Part shown: positions 42,474-51,513 of the stretch, in pieces
Numbering within the stretch: position 1 is the stretch's first letter
How the letters are laid out: every line of letters starts with the position of its first letter
Source of the DNA: Cystobacter ferrugineus
GTDB lineage: Bacteria > Myxococcota > Myxococcia > Myxococcales > Myxococcaceae
DNA length: 64,000 nt
Assembly (NCBI RefSeq): GCF_001887355.1
Contig: NZ_MPIN01000003.1
Span: 234,611-298,610 of the forward strand
Direction: 5' to 3'
Position numbers and translations under genes: made by a program
The notes under the pieces: generated by a model
Database searches by the model: none
What the model saw: the letters and a program-made list of their open reading frames with translations, nothing else
Told to the model about the DNA's origin: nothing

Positions 42474-45023
42474 TCAACCCCCAGTCCCAAACGTCCCGAT
42501 TCCGGTCACGGTGAGGTTCAGACCGAACTCGGGGCATGCTTGCCCCCTCGCGAGCCTGGCCAGTCCTTCGACACGCCAGCAGTTACACGCCGGTCCGTAG
42601 GATACACCAAATGTCTGCTGTAGGAGAGGGGACTCGCTGCGTGTTTGTGGCTGCAGGAGGGCCTCGTACCTCAGTCCAAGTCCAAAACCGAAGTTCGCCT
42701 GGGTGCCCGCTGTGAGGAACTGTGCTCGCTGGACGTTCTTCGGCGCAGGCCCTACCAGGGCATCCAGGCTACGGCGCAGGCGATCCGAGCCCTCGGCCAG
42801 CAGGTCGTCATACCGGGCATAGATGTTGGCCTGGGGCACATCCACCCGGAAATCCGCGCTGAGTTGAGTGATTTGCCGGGAGTTCGGGTCGTAGCGCAGC
42901 ATCCCCGTGCCACTGAATCGACCCAACCGGGCGCTGAGGCGGCCAAAGGTGTCCCGTGCGAGCGCTTCGCCGTTGCCGGACAGGCCACTGCCCAACGTGG
43001 GAGCGAATCGGGACAGGTCGAAGCCCTGCCCCACGCTCAGACGGAGGAGCTCCTCACGGGAGGAACCTCCGCGGGAGTGAAGGGTCTGGTTCAGCTCCAC
43101 CACGGCATGGAGGAAGCGACGCGCCACGCCCTCCGGGGTCGAGGGCAGCGCGGCGTCGATCTCATCGTAGGGTTGCCCCGGGCTGCCAGGCATGGCTCCC
43201 GGTGAGGGCAGGTCTCCCCAGACGGTGGGCACGTAGCGCAGGGTGATGGACGGCTCGATCGAGTGGAGCAGTGAGACACCGCCCAGCGCGAAGGTGCGTC
43301 CGAGGCGCGAGTCCAGCACGAGGTCCAGGATGGGGTAGCCGCGCTGCGCGGCGCGTCCCGTCACCTCGCCCAGGAAGAAGTCCTGACGCACGGAGAGCGC
43401 GGGAGACAGCCGTGCGAAGGAGCCGAGGGCGAAGGAAGTGGACAGGCGAGGAAGCAGATCCACGCGGTCGCGCGCCTCGCGATCGGCACCATCGAAGACA
43501 CCATTGCCCTGAGCCACGTCGGGCTCGCGCACGGTGCCCCCCGGCAGCGTCCAGTGGCCATCGGACTCGAAGTGGCCATCCAGGCCCTCGTCACCGAAGA
43601 GGGAGGTCAGGGGAGAGAGCCGGGTGAACTCCACCCGCATTCCCCCCATGAGACGGCTGCCCCCCAGCGGGCGTTCGGCGAGCACCCAGCTCAGGGTGGG
43701 CAGCTTCTGGAAGGTGCGAGGCGCGGCGGTGATGGTCGTGGGGGTCGAAGCCCCGGGGGGCACCATGGAGCGCCCGAAGAGATCGTAGCCCCAGCGGATG
43801 TCCTGGCGCAGGCCCACTTCCAGGCCCACCCACTGGTCCTCGCCCCGGCGGTAGATGACGCCGGAGCTGCTCAGGTACTGGGCCGCGCGGGCCACGACGT
43901 CGGCGGTGAAGTCTCGCGTGTAGAAGCCGTCGGAGATGGCGAAGGCCTCGATGCGGTCGTACCACCCGCCGCCCAGGTCCTGACGGTGTTGCAGGGACGC
44001 CTCGCCCCGCAGCCCCCGCGGCGTGCGGATGAGTTCCCCCGTGTCCGAGAGGAAGAAGCCCGCCGACACGGGGTTGCGCACGGGCTGCAGATCGTAGAGC
44101 AGGCCGAGGGTGACACGACCCTCGGTTCCCACGGCGGGCGCGTAGCGGAACTCGGTGAGCAGACGCGGGCCGCGGACGCCGTAGTTCTGTGGCTCCTGGC
44201 GGGTGATGCTCTCGTTGCCGATGGTCCGAGTGACGTCCACCTCGCCACCGCCCAGGTTGAAGCCCGGCGTGAGGGTGAGGTCGTAGCTCCGGCCAAGCGT
44301 GATGAACACCGGCAGCTCCAGGCCGAAACCGGAGATGGCACTCGACGTGGGCCGGGGAAAGAGCAGGCCCGATTGGCGCTCGGACAGGGGCAGGTACAAC
44401 CAGGGCACCGCGAGCACCGGAACCGAGCGCACGAACACCACGGGCAAGGTGAGCGAGGCATACTGGCCCATCTCCACGCGGGCGCTGCTGGCCTCCACGC
44501 GCCAGCTCGGCACGCTCTCCCCGCACAAGCACGGGGCCAGGGCGATGCCCTCCACCTGGTAGACGTTGTCACCGGTGCGCTTGATGCGCCTGCCGCTCAT
44601 CAACACGGGCGTCTCGCCCAGGTCACGCAACTCCTGGGGCGTCTGGGCCTGGAGAAGCTGCTGAGGCGTGACGCCCCGCTTCTCCATGAAGAGGCCCCCC
44701 TGGACGCTGGCCTCGGAGGACTCGAGGTCCACGGTGAGCTCGTCCGCCACGGCCGCCATCAGCCCGTTGACGAGCATGACGTTGCCCCGGGCCACGGCCG
44801 TCTCGTGGGCCTGATCGTAGGAGACCTCGTCGGCGCGCAGCACGACGGAGCCGGAGCTGAGCACGGCGTGTCCGCGCGCGGTGAGCACCCGCTGCTCCCG
44901 CTCGTAGAACACGTAGTCGGCCGCCAGCTCCGCGGTCTCGCCCGTGGGCAGTTGCAGTTGGGTGGACAGGGGAAGCTGTGCCGAGACGAGCAGCACGGCC
45001 GCCACCGGCATCAGCAGGCTCAT
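42474..45023 (-). CDS. lptD: LptD-like outer membrane LPS assembly protein
   Basis: An 849-residue outer-membrane protein that inserts LPS, working with LptE. The N-terminal ~130 residues form the OstA/LptA-like jellyroll (YVFYEREQRVLTARGHAVL, VVLRADEVSYDQAHETAVARGN); the rest is a large beta-barrel. Cysteines C165 and C167 (PCLCGES) and C813, C815 and C830 near the C terminus can form the inter-domain disulfides typical of the family. The start is ATG 45021-45023, 14 bases after the AMIN protein gene. Signal cleavage probably follows the first ~15-20 residues. Confidence 0.85.
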   Translation of the reverse strand: MSLLMPVAAVLLVSAQLPLSTQLQLPTGETAELAADYVFYEREQRVLTARGHAVLSSGSVVLRADEVSYDQAHETAVARGNVMLVNGLMAAVADELTVDLESSEASVQGGLFMEKRGVTPQQLLQAQTPQELRDLGETPVLMSGRRIKRTGDNVYQVEGIALAPCLCGESVPSWRVEASSARVEMGQYASLTLPVVFVRSVPVLAVPWLYLPLSERQSGLLFPRPTSSAISGFGLELPVFITLGRSYDLTLTPGFNLGGGEVDVTRTIGNESITRQEPQNYGVRGPRLLTEFRYAPAVGTEGRVTLGLLYDLQPVRNPVSAGFFLSDTGELIRTPRGLRGEASLQHRQDLGGGWYDRIEAFAISDGFYTRDFTADVVARAAQYLSSSGVIYRRGEDQWVGLEVGLRQDIRWGYDLFGRSMVPPGASTPTTITAAPRTFQKLPTLSWVLAERPLGGSRLMGGMRVEFTRLSPLTSLFGDEGLDGHFESDGHWTLPGGTVREPDVAQGNGVFDGADREARDRVDLLPRLSTSFALGSFARLSPALSVRQDFFLGEVTGRAAQRGYPILDLVLDSRLGRTFALGGVSLLHSIEPSITLRYVPTVWGDLPSPGAMPGSPGQPYDEIDAALPSTPEGVARRFLHAVVELNQTLHSRGGSSREELLRLSVGQGFDLSRFAPTLGSGLSGNGEALARDTFGRLSARLGRFSGTGMLRYDPNSRQITQLSADFRVDVPQANIYARYDDLLAEGSDRLRRSLDALVGPAPKNVQRAQFLTAGTQANFGFGLGLRYEALLQPQTRSESPLLQQTFGVSYGPACNCWRVEGLARLARGQACPEFGLNLTVTGIGTFGTGG

Positions 45024-45037
45024 GGCCCGCCCCTATA

Positions 45038-46333
45038 TCAACGGGAAGCCGGGCGCTGGAACTCGATCGACAGCTCGTTGCCTTCCTGGCGTGTCTCGTA
45101 GGGCACCTGCTGCTTGAGCCGGATGGAGACGCGCACCGTGCGCGAGGGGCCCGGGTTCGCGTCCACCGAGGCCACCGCCGTGTTGAAGAAGGAGGTGTCC
45201 ATCGCGCGGGTGTTGTTCTCCTCGGCGATGAGGGTGTTCTCCAGCTCCAGCACCACCAGCCTGTCGCCCGCCGGGGTGACGGAGTAGCGCACGGGCTCGT
45301 TGGTGCGCACGAAGACGCGCGAGGCCCCCGGCTCCTGCTTGAAGCCCACCAGCGTCATCGTCTTGCGGCGCGAGGACACGGCGGGCGCGCCCTCCTGCCG
45401 TGCCGCTTCCCGCCGGGGCGTCTCCGCCTGGGCGACACGCGCCGCGCGCGCCTCCTCCTGCTGGCGCCGCCGCTCCTCGGCCTCCGACTCCCGGCGGACC
45501 CGCTCCTCGGCGGCCTGGCGCCGCTTCGCCTCGGCGGCCTGGGCCTCCGAATCCCGGCGGGCATCGGCCGCGGCGCGCGCCTCCTCCTGCTGCCGCTGCT
45601 TCTCGGCGGCCTGGGCCGAGCGCTCCTGCTGGGCGCGCTGCTCCTCCTGGGCCTTGCGCTCGGCCGCGGCCCGCGCATCCGCCTGACGCCGCTCCTCGGC
45701 CTCCGCCTGCTGCTGCTCGGCCGCCTGGGCCGCGGCGAGTTCCTGCCGCTTGCGCTCTTCCTCCGCCGCCTGGGCGGCCTGGGCCGCGGCGAGCTCCTGC
45801 CGCTTCTGCTCCTCCTGGGCGGCCTGGGCCGCCGCATCCGCCTGCTGCGTGTCGGTGGCCGCGGGCGCCTCGTCCGCCGTCGGTGCCGGGCCGGTGGGAG
45901 CCGCCGCCTGGGCCGCCGCGCCGCCCGCCACGCTCACCACCAGGGAGTTGCCCCGCGCCTGGATGTCCGTGTCCACCTCGCGCTCGTAGCCGATGAGCAC
46001 CCGGGCGATGGCCGATTCATCCGAGCCGTAGCTCGCCGTGCGAATGGCGGTGATGGTGCCATTGCCCACGGTGATGTCCTCCTTCACGCCGGAGAAGACG
46101 GCCTCGGAGATGTCGATGACGAGCCGCGGCGGATCCGTCAGCGTGAAGGTGGTGAAGTTGGGCTTCTTCGTGCCCACGATCTCCACCGTCCCTCCCCTCA
46201 CGTTCACGCTGGAGATGGAGTTGAGATTGCCCGCGGCCGCCTCCTGAGCCAGCGCCCGGGCCGATCCCAGCACGCAGGTGATCAAGAGAAGGACGAAAGC
46301 ACTCGACAACGACTTGATGGTGGACGAACGCAT
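45038..46333 (-). CDS. AMIN-domain protein with long coiled coil
   Basis: A 431-residue secreted protein. A signal peptide (FVLLLITCVLGSARALAQ) leads to an AMIN-type beta domain (about 35-130, ISSVNVRGGTVEIVGTKKPN, RLVIDISEAVF). A long Ala/Glu/Arg/Gln coiled-coil region (about 150-320, with repeats such as ERKRQELAAAQAA) separates it from a second AMIN-like domain (335-428, VFVRTNEPVRYSVTPAGDRL, VSIRLKQQVPYETRQEGNE). AMIN domains bind peptidoglycan or target proteins to the envelope, and the layout recalls TolA and PilQ. It is the first gene ahead of lptD, 14 bases apart, so the products likely cooperate (inference). Confidence 0.8.
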   Translation of the reverse strand: MRSSTIKSLSSAFVLLLITCVLGSARALAQEAAAGNLNSISSVNVRGGTVEIVGTKKPNFTTFTLTDPPRLVIDISEAVFSGVKEDITVGNGTITAIRTASYGSDESAIARVLIGYEREVDTDIQARGNSLVVSVAGGAAAQAAAPTGPAPTADEAPAATDTQQADAAAQAAQEEQKRQELAAAQAAQAAEEERKRQELAAAQAAEQQQAEAEERRQADARAAAERKAQEEQRAQQERSAQAAEKQRQQEEARAAADARRDSEAQAAEAKRRQAAEERVRRESEAEERRRQQEEARAARVAQAETPRREAARQEGAPAVSSRRKTMTLVGFKQEPGASRVFVRTNEPVRYSVTPAGDRLVVLELENTLIAEENNTRAMDTSFFNTAVASVDANPGPSRTVRVSIRLKQQVPYETRQEGNELSIEFQRPASR

Positions 46334-46408
46334 GACTCACCCGACGCTAACACGCGACGTCAAGGCTCCAACTTTTCCCTCTTCCTGGAGCTGACGGACA
46401 CGTTCGGT

Positions 46409-47689
46409 CTACTTCTCTATCCGAGGCAGCACGGGCCCGCGCGTACGGTGGGTGCGCGCGTACTCGATGAGGTTCTTGATGTCGTAGCAGATCTGCCGGA
46501 TGTCGTGCCCCATCGTCAGCTCGAGGTGGCTGTTGCCCTTCACCGGCCGCCAGAGGAGGTACTCGCTCTTGGCCGCGTGGTACACGCTGCGCGTGGACTC
46601 CAGGGACGCCAGCGGATCCATGTCCCCGAAGATGATGGCCATGGGGATGTGGATCTTCGAGAAGCCCCGCTTGAAGTCGAACCCCGTGCGGTAGCACACC
46701 ATCTCCCCGCGGCGGATCCACGAGGCGAACTGCTCCACCACCTTGCGCGGCTCGCGCTCCCCGCCCTCGCGCAGCAGCCAGCGCACGTCCTTGGCGCTGG
46801 CGCGCGCCGGATTGCTCAACCGGTTGATGCGCGTGGTGATGCGGTTGACGAGCGGGTATTCCTCGGCGCGGGCGAGCTGCCGCTCGGCGAACTTCAACCA
46901 GTCGTCCACCGGAATGGCGCGGAACTGGCGCTCGCGCGGCGCCTCTTTCGGGCTGAGCCACCGCGCCAGGCCCTCGTGCAGGGGAGCAATGCCGCGCGAC
47001 AGCAGCCGCCGGCCCTCGTACCCCACGCGCTCCTCCAGGTTCCGGCCCGCGAACGCCAGGTCGATGCTCGAGCCGATCACCCCGGTCCACATCGACAGCA
47101 TCCGCAAGAGCATCGTGCCCCGGCCCAGGTCCGCCGCGGAGCCGATGGTGATGAGGCCCTCGAAGTCATCGTGGATGCCCGCGTACCCGTAGCCGAGCAT
47201 CCCGCCCATCGAGTGGCCGCAGTAGAAGATGCGCTCGCGCCGGGTGATGCGCTTGACGCCCGACACCGCGGCCGGCAGGTCGTAGAGAAAGTAGCTGTCG
47301 ATGTCCCAGTCGTAGTCGAGGTCCGCGGGCAGCGGACGGCGGAAGCGCGCGGCGCGCTCCTTCTGGAACTCGATGGAGCTCTTGCCGTGTCCGCGCAGCT
47401 CCAGGATGTGGATGTCCACGCCGAAGAACAGCAGGTTCTTGACGAACTGGCCGCTCGTCCACGCATGCCGGTTCTGCGAGAAGCCATGCACCAACAGCAG
47501 CGGCTCACCGAACAAGGGCTGCGCGAAGGGCTGCTTGACGGGGCGGTAACGGGTGATGACCAGGGACCAGCCGTCGGCGGTCTCCACGACGTACTTCGTC
47601 TTCTGGTAGAGCGACCGGAAGTCGACCTCGTCGACCGTCGGTGTGTGGGGACCCGTTGGAGTCGCCGCTCTCCAATCCGGCAAGCGCAT
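46409..47689 (-). CDS. Alpha/beta hydrolase, lipase-like
   Basis: A 426-residue hydrolase of the alpha/beta fold. The N-terminal part has DGWSLVITRYRP and the oxyanion segment LLVHGFSQN; the nucleophile elbow is GHSMGG, the acid is in FGDMDPL, and the catalytic His in GNSHLEL. This layout resembles eukaryotic gastric lipases and the lipase-like hydrolases common in myxobacteria. No signal peptide is clear. The start is ATG 47687-47689, nine bases after folC on the same strand, so it is probably in that operon. Confidence 0.85.
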   Translation of the reverse strand: MRLPDWRAATPTGPHTPTVDEVDFRSLYQKTKYVVETADGWSLVITRYRPVKQPFAQPLFGEPLLLVHGFSQNRHAWTSGQFVKNLLFFGVDIHILELRGHGKSSIEFQKERAARFRRPLPADLDYDWDIDSYFLYDLPAAVSGVKRITRRERIFYCGHSMGGMLGYGYAGIHDDFEGLITIGSAADLGRGTMLLRMLSMWTGVIGSSIDLAFAGRNLEERVGYEGRRLLSRGIAPLHEGLARWLSPKEAPRERQFRAIPVDDWLKFAERQLARAEEYPLVNRITTRINRLSNPARASAKDVRWLLREGGEREPRKVVEQFASWIRRGEMVCYRTGFDFKRGFSKIHIPMAIIFGDMDPLASLESTRSVYHAAKSEYLLWRPVKGNSHLELTMGHDIRQICYDIKNLIEYARTHRTRGPVLPRIEK

Positions 47690-47698
47690 AAGTTCAAT

Positions 47699-49000
47699 CT
47701 ACGAATGCTGATGCAACGCGCCAAGGTTTCCGCCCCATTTGGCGCGGACCGAGCCTACCAGGAAGAGTGAGCCCGTGCACAGGAGCACGTCCGAGGGCGC
47801 GGCCTGGGCACGCGCTCCCGCGAGCGCCGCGTCCAGGGAGGGGTAGGAGTAGGCATTCGCGCACAGGGCGCGGGCCTCGTCGAGGTAGCTCGATGGAGCA
47901 AGGGAGCGCGGAGTGTCCAGCGGCGTCAAGTGGACCGAGGAACAGGCGGGAAGGAGCGCGCGCAACATGGGGCCCCGCTCCTTGTCGGCCACCACGCCGA
48001 AGACGCAGTGCACCCGGCGTCCGGGATAGAGCGAGCGCAAGCCCTCGAGCAGCACGGCCACGCCCGCGGGGTTGTGCGCCCCATCCAGCAGCACGGGGGG
48101 CGAGCCACCAAGTTCCTCCAAGCGTCCAGGCCAGCGGGCTCCAGCGAGCCCGGTCCGCAGCGCCTCCGGCGGGACGCGCACGCCCCGCGCGGAGAGTTGT
48201 TCCAGCGTGGCCAGGGCCACCGCGGCGTTCTGCCACTGATGCTCGCCCCGCAGGCTCGGGGACAAGCCCTCCAGCGTGAGTCCGGTCCCCTCGTAGGCGA
48301 GGCCACCGCCGGGACGCGGCCCCAGGTGGAAGTCACGGCCCTCCAGGAGCACCGGCGCCCGCTGCTCCCCGGCCAGGCGCTCGAGGACCTCGAGCGCCTC
48401 GGGCTCCTGGCGGCTGAGCACCACCGGCACGCCGGGCTTGAGGATGCCCGCCTTCTCCGCGGCGATGGCTCCCAGCGTGTTGCCCAGGTACTCCATGTGA
48501 TCGAAGGACACCGGGGTGATGGCGGTGACGAGCGGCACGCAGGCACGCGTGGCGTCCAGACGGCCGCCGAGCCCCACCTCCACCACGGCCACGTCCACGG
48601 CCTCGCGCGCGAAGTGCCAGAAGGCCACCACGGTGCCGAACTCGAAGTACGTGAGCGAGGTGGCCGCCTCGGGGTGGCGCTCCAGCACCTCGAGGATGCG
48701 CTGGCCGAAGCACTCGTCGGAGATCTCCACCCCGTCCACACGGATGCGCTCGTTGACGCGCACCAGGTGGGGCGAGGTGTAGAGGCCCACGCGGTGGCCC
48801 GCCGCGTGGAGCGCCGCCGAGGCGAACGCGCAGGTGCTGCCCTTGCCGTTGGTGCCCGCCACGTGCAGCGCGGGGAAGCGCCGCTCGGGATGGCCGAGCG
48901 CCGCCAGGGCCGCCTCCACGCGCTCGAGGCCGAGCTTGATGCTGGAGGGGCTCAGCCGGGAGAAGAACTCCAGGGCCTCGGCGGGCGTCCGGGGGAGCAT
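47699..49000 (-). CDS. folC: Bifunctional folylpolyglutamate/dihydrofolate synthase
   Basis: A 433-residue Mur-ligase-type enzyme that adds dihydropteroate to Glu and lengthens the folate glutamate tail with ATP. Motifs are the P-loop HVAGTNGKGST (46-56), TSPHLVRVNERI, the Glu-containing GLGGRLDAT, the HMEYLGNTLGAIAAEKAGI loop, and the C-terminal LLDGAHNPAG. It follows accD by 18 bases, the same order as in E. coli, which supports the call. The start is ATG 48998-49000. Confidence 0.96.
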   Translation of the reverse strand: MLPRTPAEALEFFSRLSPSSIKLGLERVEAALAALGHPERRFPALHVAGTNGKGSTCAFASAALHAAGHRVGLYTSPHLVRVNERIRVDGVEISDECFGQRILEVLERHPEAATSLTYFEFGTVVAFWHFAREAVDVAVVEVGLGGRLDATRACVPLVTAITPVSFDHMEYLGNTLGAIAAEKAGILKPGVPVVLSRQEPEALEVLERLAGEQRAPVLLEGRDFHLGPRPGGGLAYEGTGLTLEGLSPSLRGEHQWQNAAVALATLEQLSARGVRVPPEALRTGLAGARWPGRLEELGGSPPVLLDGAHNPAGVAVLLEGLRSLYPGRRVHCVFGVVADKERGPMLRALLPACSSVHLTPLDTPRSLAPSSYLDEARALCANAYSYPSLDAALAGARAQAAPSDVLLCTGSLFLVGSVRAKWGGNLGALHQHS

Positions 49001-49018
49001 GGCGCGGCGCGGAGACGG

Positions 49019-49864
49019 CTAGCCGAGCAGCCCGATGATCTGCCCGAGCTTGGCGCGCAGGTCCTTGCGCGGAACGATGGCGTCGAGCATGCCGTGCTCC
49101 ACGAGGAACTCGGAGCGCTGGAAGCCCTCGGGGAGCTTCTGGCGGATGGTCTGCTCGATGACGCGCGGGCCGGCGAAGCCGATGAGCGCCTTGGGCTCGG
49201 CGAGCATCACGTCGCCCAGCCACGAGAACGAGGCCGCCACGCCGCCCGTGGTGGGGTGCAGCAGCACGGAGATGTAGGGCTTGCCCACGTTGCGGAAGCG
49301 GGCGATGGCCGCGCTCGTCTTGGCCATCTGCATGAGGGAGAAGATGCCCTCCTGCATGCGCGCGCCGCCCGAGGCGGAGAAGACGATGGCGGGGCACTTG
49401 AGCTCGTGCGCGCGCTCGAAGACGCGCGTGCACTTCTCGCCCACCACCGAGCCCATGGAGCCGCCCATGAACTCGAACACGAAGCAGCCCACCGACACCT
49501 GCTTGCCGTCGATGCGCCCCACGCCGGAGATGAAGGCGTCGTTCTCCCCGAGCGTCTTGCGCGTGGACTTCAGCCGATCCTTGTACTTCTTCGAGTCGGT
49601 GAACCCGAGCGGATCCTGCGGCTCCAGCTCCTTGTCGAACTCCTCGAAGCTGTCGGGATCCAGCAGGGTGGCGAGGCGGGTGCGCGCGGGCCAGGGCAGG
49701 TGGTGATCGCAATGCGTGCAGACGTTGAGGTTCTTCTCCAACTCCTGCCGATAGAGGATCTCGTCACAGTTCTCGCACTTGGCCCACAAGCCCTGCATGC
49801 GGCTGGGGGCTTCGATGGGTTCGGGTGCGGTGGCGATACGGGGCTTCTTCGAGAACCAGGCCAT
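49019..49864 (-). CDS. accD: Acetyl-CoA carboxylase carboxyltransferase subunit beta
   Basis: A 281-residue subunit that, with AccA, transfers CO2 from biotin to acetyl-CoA for fatty-acid synthesis. The N-terminal four-Cys zinc finger is CENCDEI and CTHCDHH (residues 30-52). The crotonase-like core has FVFEFMGGSMGSVVGEK, FSASGGARMQEG, TTGGVAASFSWLGD and IGFAGPRVIEQT. The start is ATG 49862-49864. Confidence 0.97.
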   Translation of the reverse strand: MAWFSKKPRIATAPEPIEAPSRMQGLWAKCENCDEILYRQELEKNLNVCTHCDHHLPWPARTRLATLLDPDSFEEFDKELEPQDPLGFTDSKKYKDRLKSTRKTLGENDAFISGVGRIDGKQVSVGCFVFEFMGGSMGSVVGEKCTRVFERAHELKCPAIVFSASGGARMQEGIFSLMQMAKTSAAIARFRNVGKPYISVLLHPTTGGVAASFSWLGDVMLAEPKALIGFAGPRVIEQTIRQKLPEGFQRSEFLVEHGMLDAIVPRKDLRAKLGQIIGLLG

Positions 49865-49912
49865 GGGAGGGTCCGGTTAATCCCAAGTGCCCGGGGGCCG
49901 TCAACTCCCATG

Positions 49913-50668
49913 CTAGAACTCGAAGGTATCCCCGAGTTCCAGGACCTCGACGGGCAGGTCGGCCACTTCCCGCTTCACCTGCTGAACGAAGGCCGGCTTG
50001 AGGTGGTAGAGCAGCACGGTGCAGCCGTCGCGCTCGAACTTGGCCAGCTCGCTCTTGAGCGTCCGGGGCGTGAGGTGGCCGGAGACGTCGGAGAGTTGCT
50101 GCAACGCGTTGGGGAAGCTCGTCTCGATGAGCAGCGCCTTGAGGGTGGGCGTCTGGTTGAGCACCTTCCACAGCTTGTCCGTGGGGCCGGTATCCCCGCT
50201 CATGGCGAGCGACGTGCGGCCCCGGGTGATGACGAAGCCGCAGGACTCCACCGGGTGGTGCACCGGGATGGACTGCACCGTGTAGGGACCCACCTGGAAG
50301 GTGCTGCCGGCGCGGAAGGGCTTGATGCGCAGCACCGGCTCCTTGCGCGTGGGAATGCGCGTGAAGTCCGGCCACAACGCGTTGTTGAACATGTTGTCGC
50401 GCAGCGCCCGGGCGCACTCGCGCGAGGCGTGAATGGTCACGGGCGTATCGCGCCGGCCGATGATGAGATCGGCCATCAGCGGCAGATCCTTCACGTGGTC
50501 GAAATGGCTGTGGCCGACGATGATGTCATCCACCTTGCACAGCTGCTCCAGCGACAGCGTGCTCGTGAGCGCGCCCGCGTCCAGCGCGAGCACGTCGTCC
50601 ACGAGGAAGCACGTGGTGCGGCACGCGGGCATCTCACCACCATGGCAGCCAAGGACGTGAAGCTTCAC
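49913..50668 (-). CDS. Class II cAMP phosphodiesterase-like metallo-beta-lactamase protein
   Basis: A 251-residue MBL-fold enzyme. The metal motif HSHFDHV is present, with a further His in PVHHPVESCG and Asp in SGDTGPTDKLW. The pattern (CFLVDDVLALDAGALTSTLS, IETSFPNALQQLSDVSGHLT) matches class II cyclic-nucleotide phosphodiesterases such as yeast PDE1 and bacterial CpdP, which hydrolyse cAMP. It starts at GTG 50666-50668, one base from the CRP stop, so it is coupled to that regulator and may terminate the cAMP signal (inference). Confidence 0.87.
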   Translation of the reverse strand: MKLHVLGCHGGEMPACRTTCFLVDDVLALDAGALTSTLSLEQLCKVDDIIVGHSHFDHVKDLPLMADLIIGRRDTPVTIHASRECARALRDNMFNNALWPDFTRIPTRKEPVLRIKPFRAGSTFQVGPYTVQSIPVHHPVESCGFVITRGRTSLAMSGDTGPTDKLWKVLNQTPTLKALLIETSFPNALQQLSDVSGHLTPRTLKSELAKFERDGCTVLLYHLKPAFVQQVKREVADLPVEVLELGDTFEF

Positions 50669-50669
50669 G

Positions 50670-51320
50670 CTAGAGGTCTCCGAACTTCCACTTCATCTCC
50701 AGGTACTGGAGGAAATCGTGCAGACGCGCCGTATCCTGCACGGTGAGTCTGTCACCCGCGCGCTCCAGCAGTCCCGCCCGCTCCAGCCTGTCCAAGACGT
50801 GCCGGATGGCCGGCTCGCCCACGCCGATCTGCGAGGGCAGCTCGCGCAGGGGCAGATCGATCTCCATCCCCTCCTCCGTGGGCCGCCCCCGCGTGCGGCA
50901 CATCTGGAGCACGTGGTGGACCACGCGGCTGGCCGGATCCGAGTGCAGCAGGTTCTCGATCTGCGCGTCCGCCTCCGACAGGCGCTCGGCCAGCTTCTTG
51001 ATCATCCGCACGGCGATCTCCGCGTTGCCGCGGATCATCCCCTCGAACGTCTTGGGATCGATCACCAACAGCTTGGCGTCCTCGCTCACGGTGGCCGTGG
51101 CGTTGCGAGGCCGGTTGGAGATGATGGCCATCTCCCCGAAGAACTCGCCGGGCCCGAGCACCGCCAGGACCTTCTCCTCGTCGCGCACGCGCTTGGAGAT
51201 GGCTATTCGTCCGGACTGCAGGACGAACATCTCCCGTCCCGCCTCTCCCTCGCGGAAGAGAACCGTGCCCTTCGAGAACTCCTTGCCAAAACGCTGAAAG
51301 AGGGTTTCCTCGGCGCCCAT
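50670..51320 (-). CDS. CRP/FNR family cyclic-nucleotide-binding regulator
   Basis: A 216-residue regulator. The cyclic-nucleotide domain (1-115) has GRIAISKR, the phosphate-binding cassette FFGEMAIISNRPRNATATV (Glu and Arg present) and a dimer helix (MIKKLAERLSEADAQIENLL). The C-terminal helix-turn-helix is LRELPSQIGVGEPAIRHVLDRLERAGLLE. The start is ATG 51318-51320. Its gene is fused operonically to a cAMP phosphodiesterase, and cyclases occur elsewhere in the window, so cAMP is the likely ligand. Confidence 0.92.
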   Translation of the reverse strand: MGAEETLFQRFGKEFSKGTVLFREGEAGREMFVLQSGRIAISKRVRDEEKVLAVLGPGEFFGEMAIISNRPRNATATVSEDAKLLVIDPKTFEGMIRGNAEIAVRMIKKLAERLSEADAQIENLLHSDPASRVVHHVLQMCRTRGRPTEEGMEIDLPLRELPSQIGVGEPAIRHVLDRLERAGLLERAGDRLTVQDTARLHDFLQYLEMKWKFGDL

Positions 51321-51513
51321 CGCGGGGCCGAGTTAAGCCCTCCCGGTCGACAGGGTCAAATTCAGACTGAGCCCCGCTGTCGTCCTTCCTCCATGTCGCC
51401 TGGACGCCTACCCCCGCGGGTCCGGGTGGAAACGGTTCACCACCCCGGAGAATGAACGGGGAGGTGGGTATGAGCCGAGACAGGGGCGGGGCAAAGCCGG
51501 TAGAAGGCGCCGC

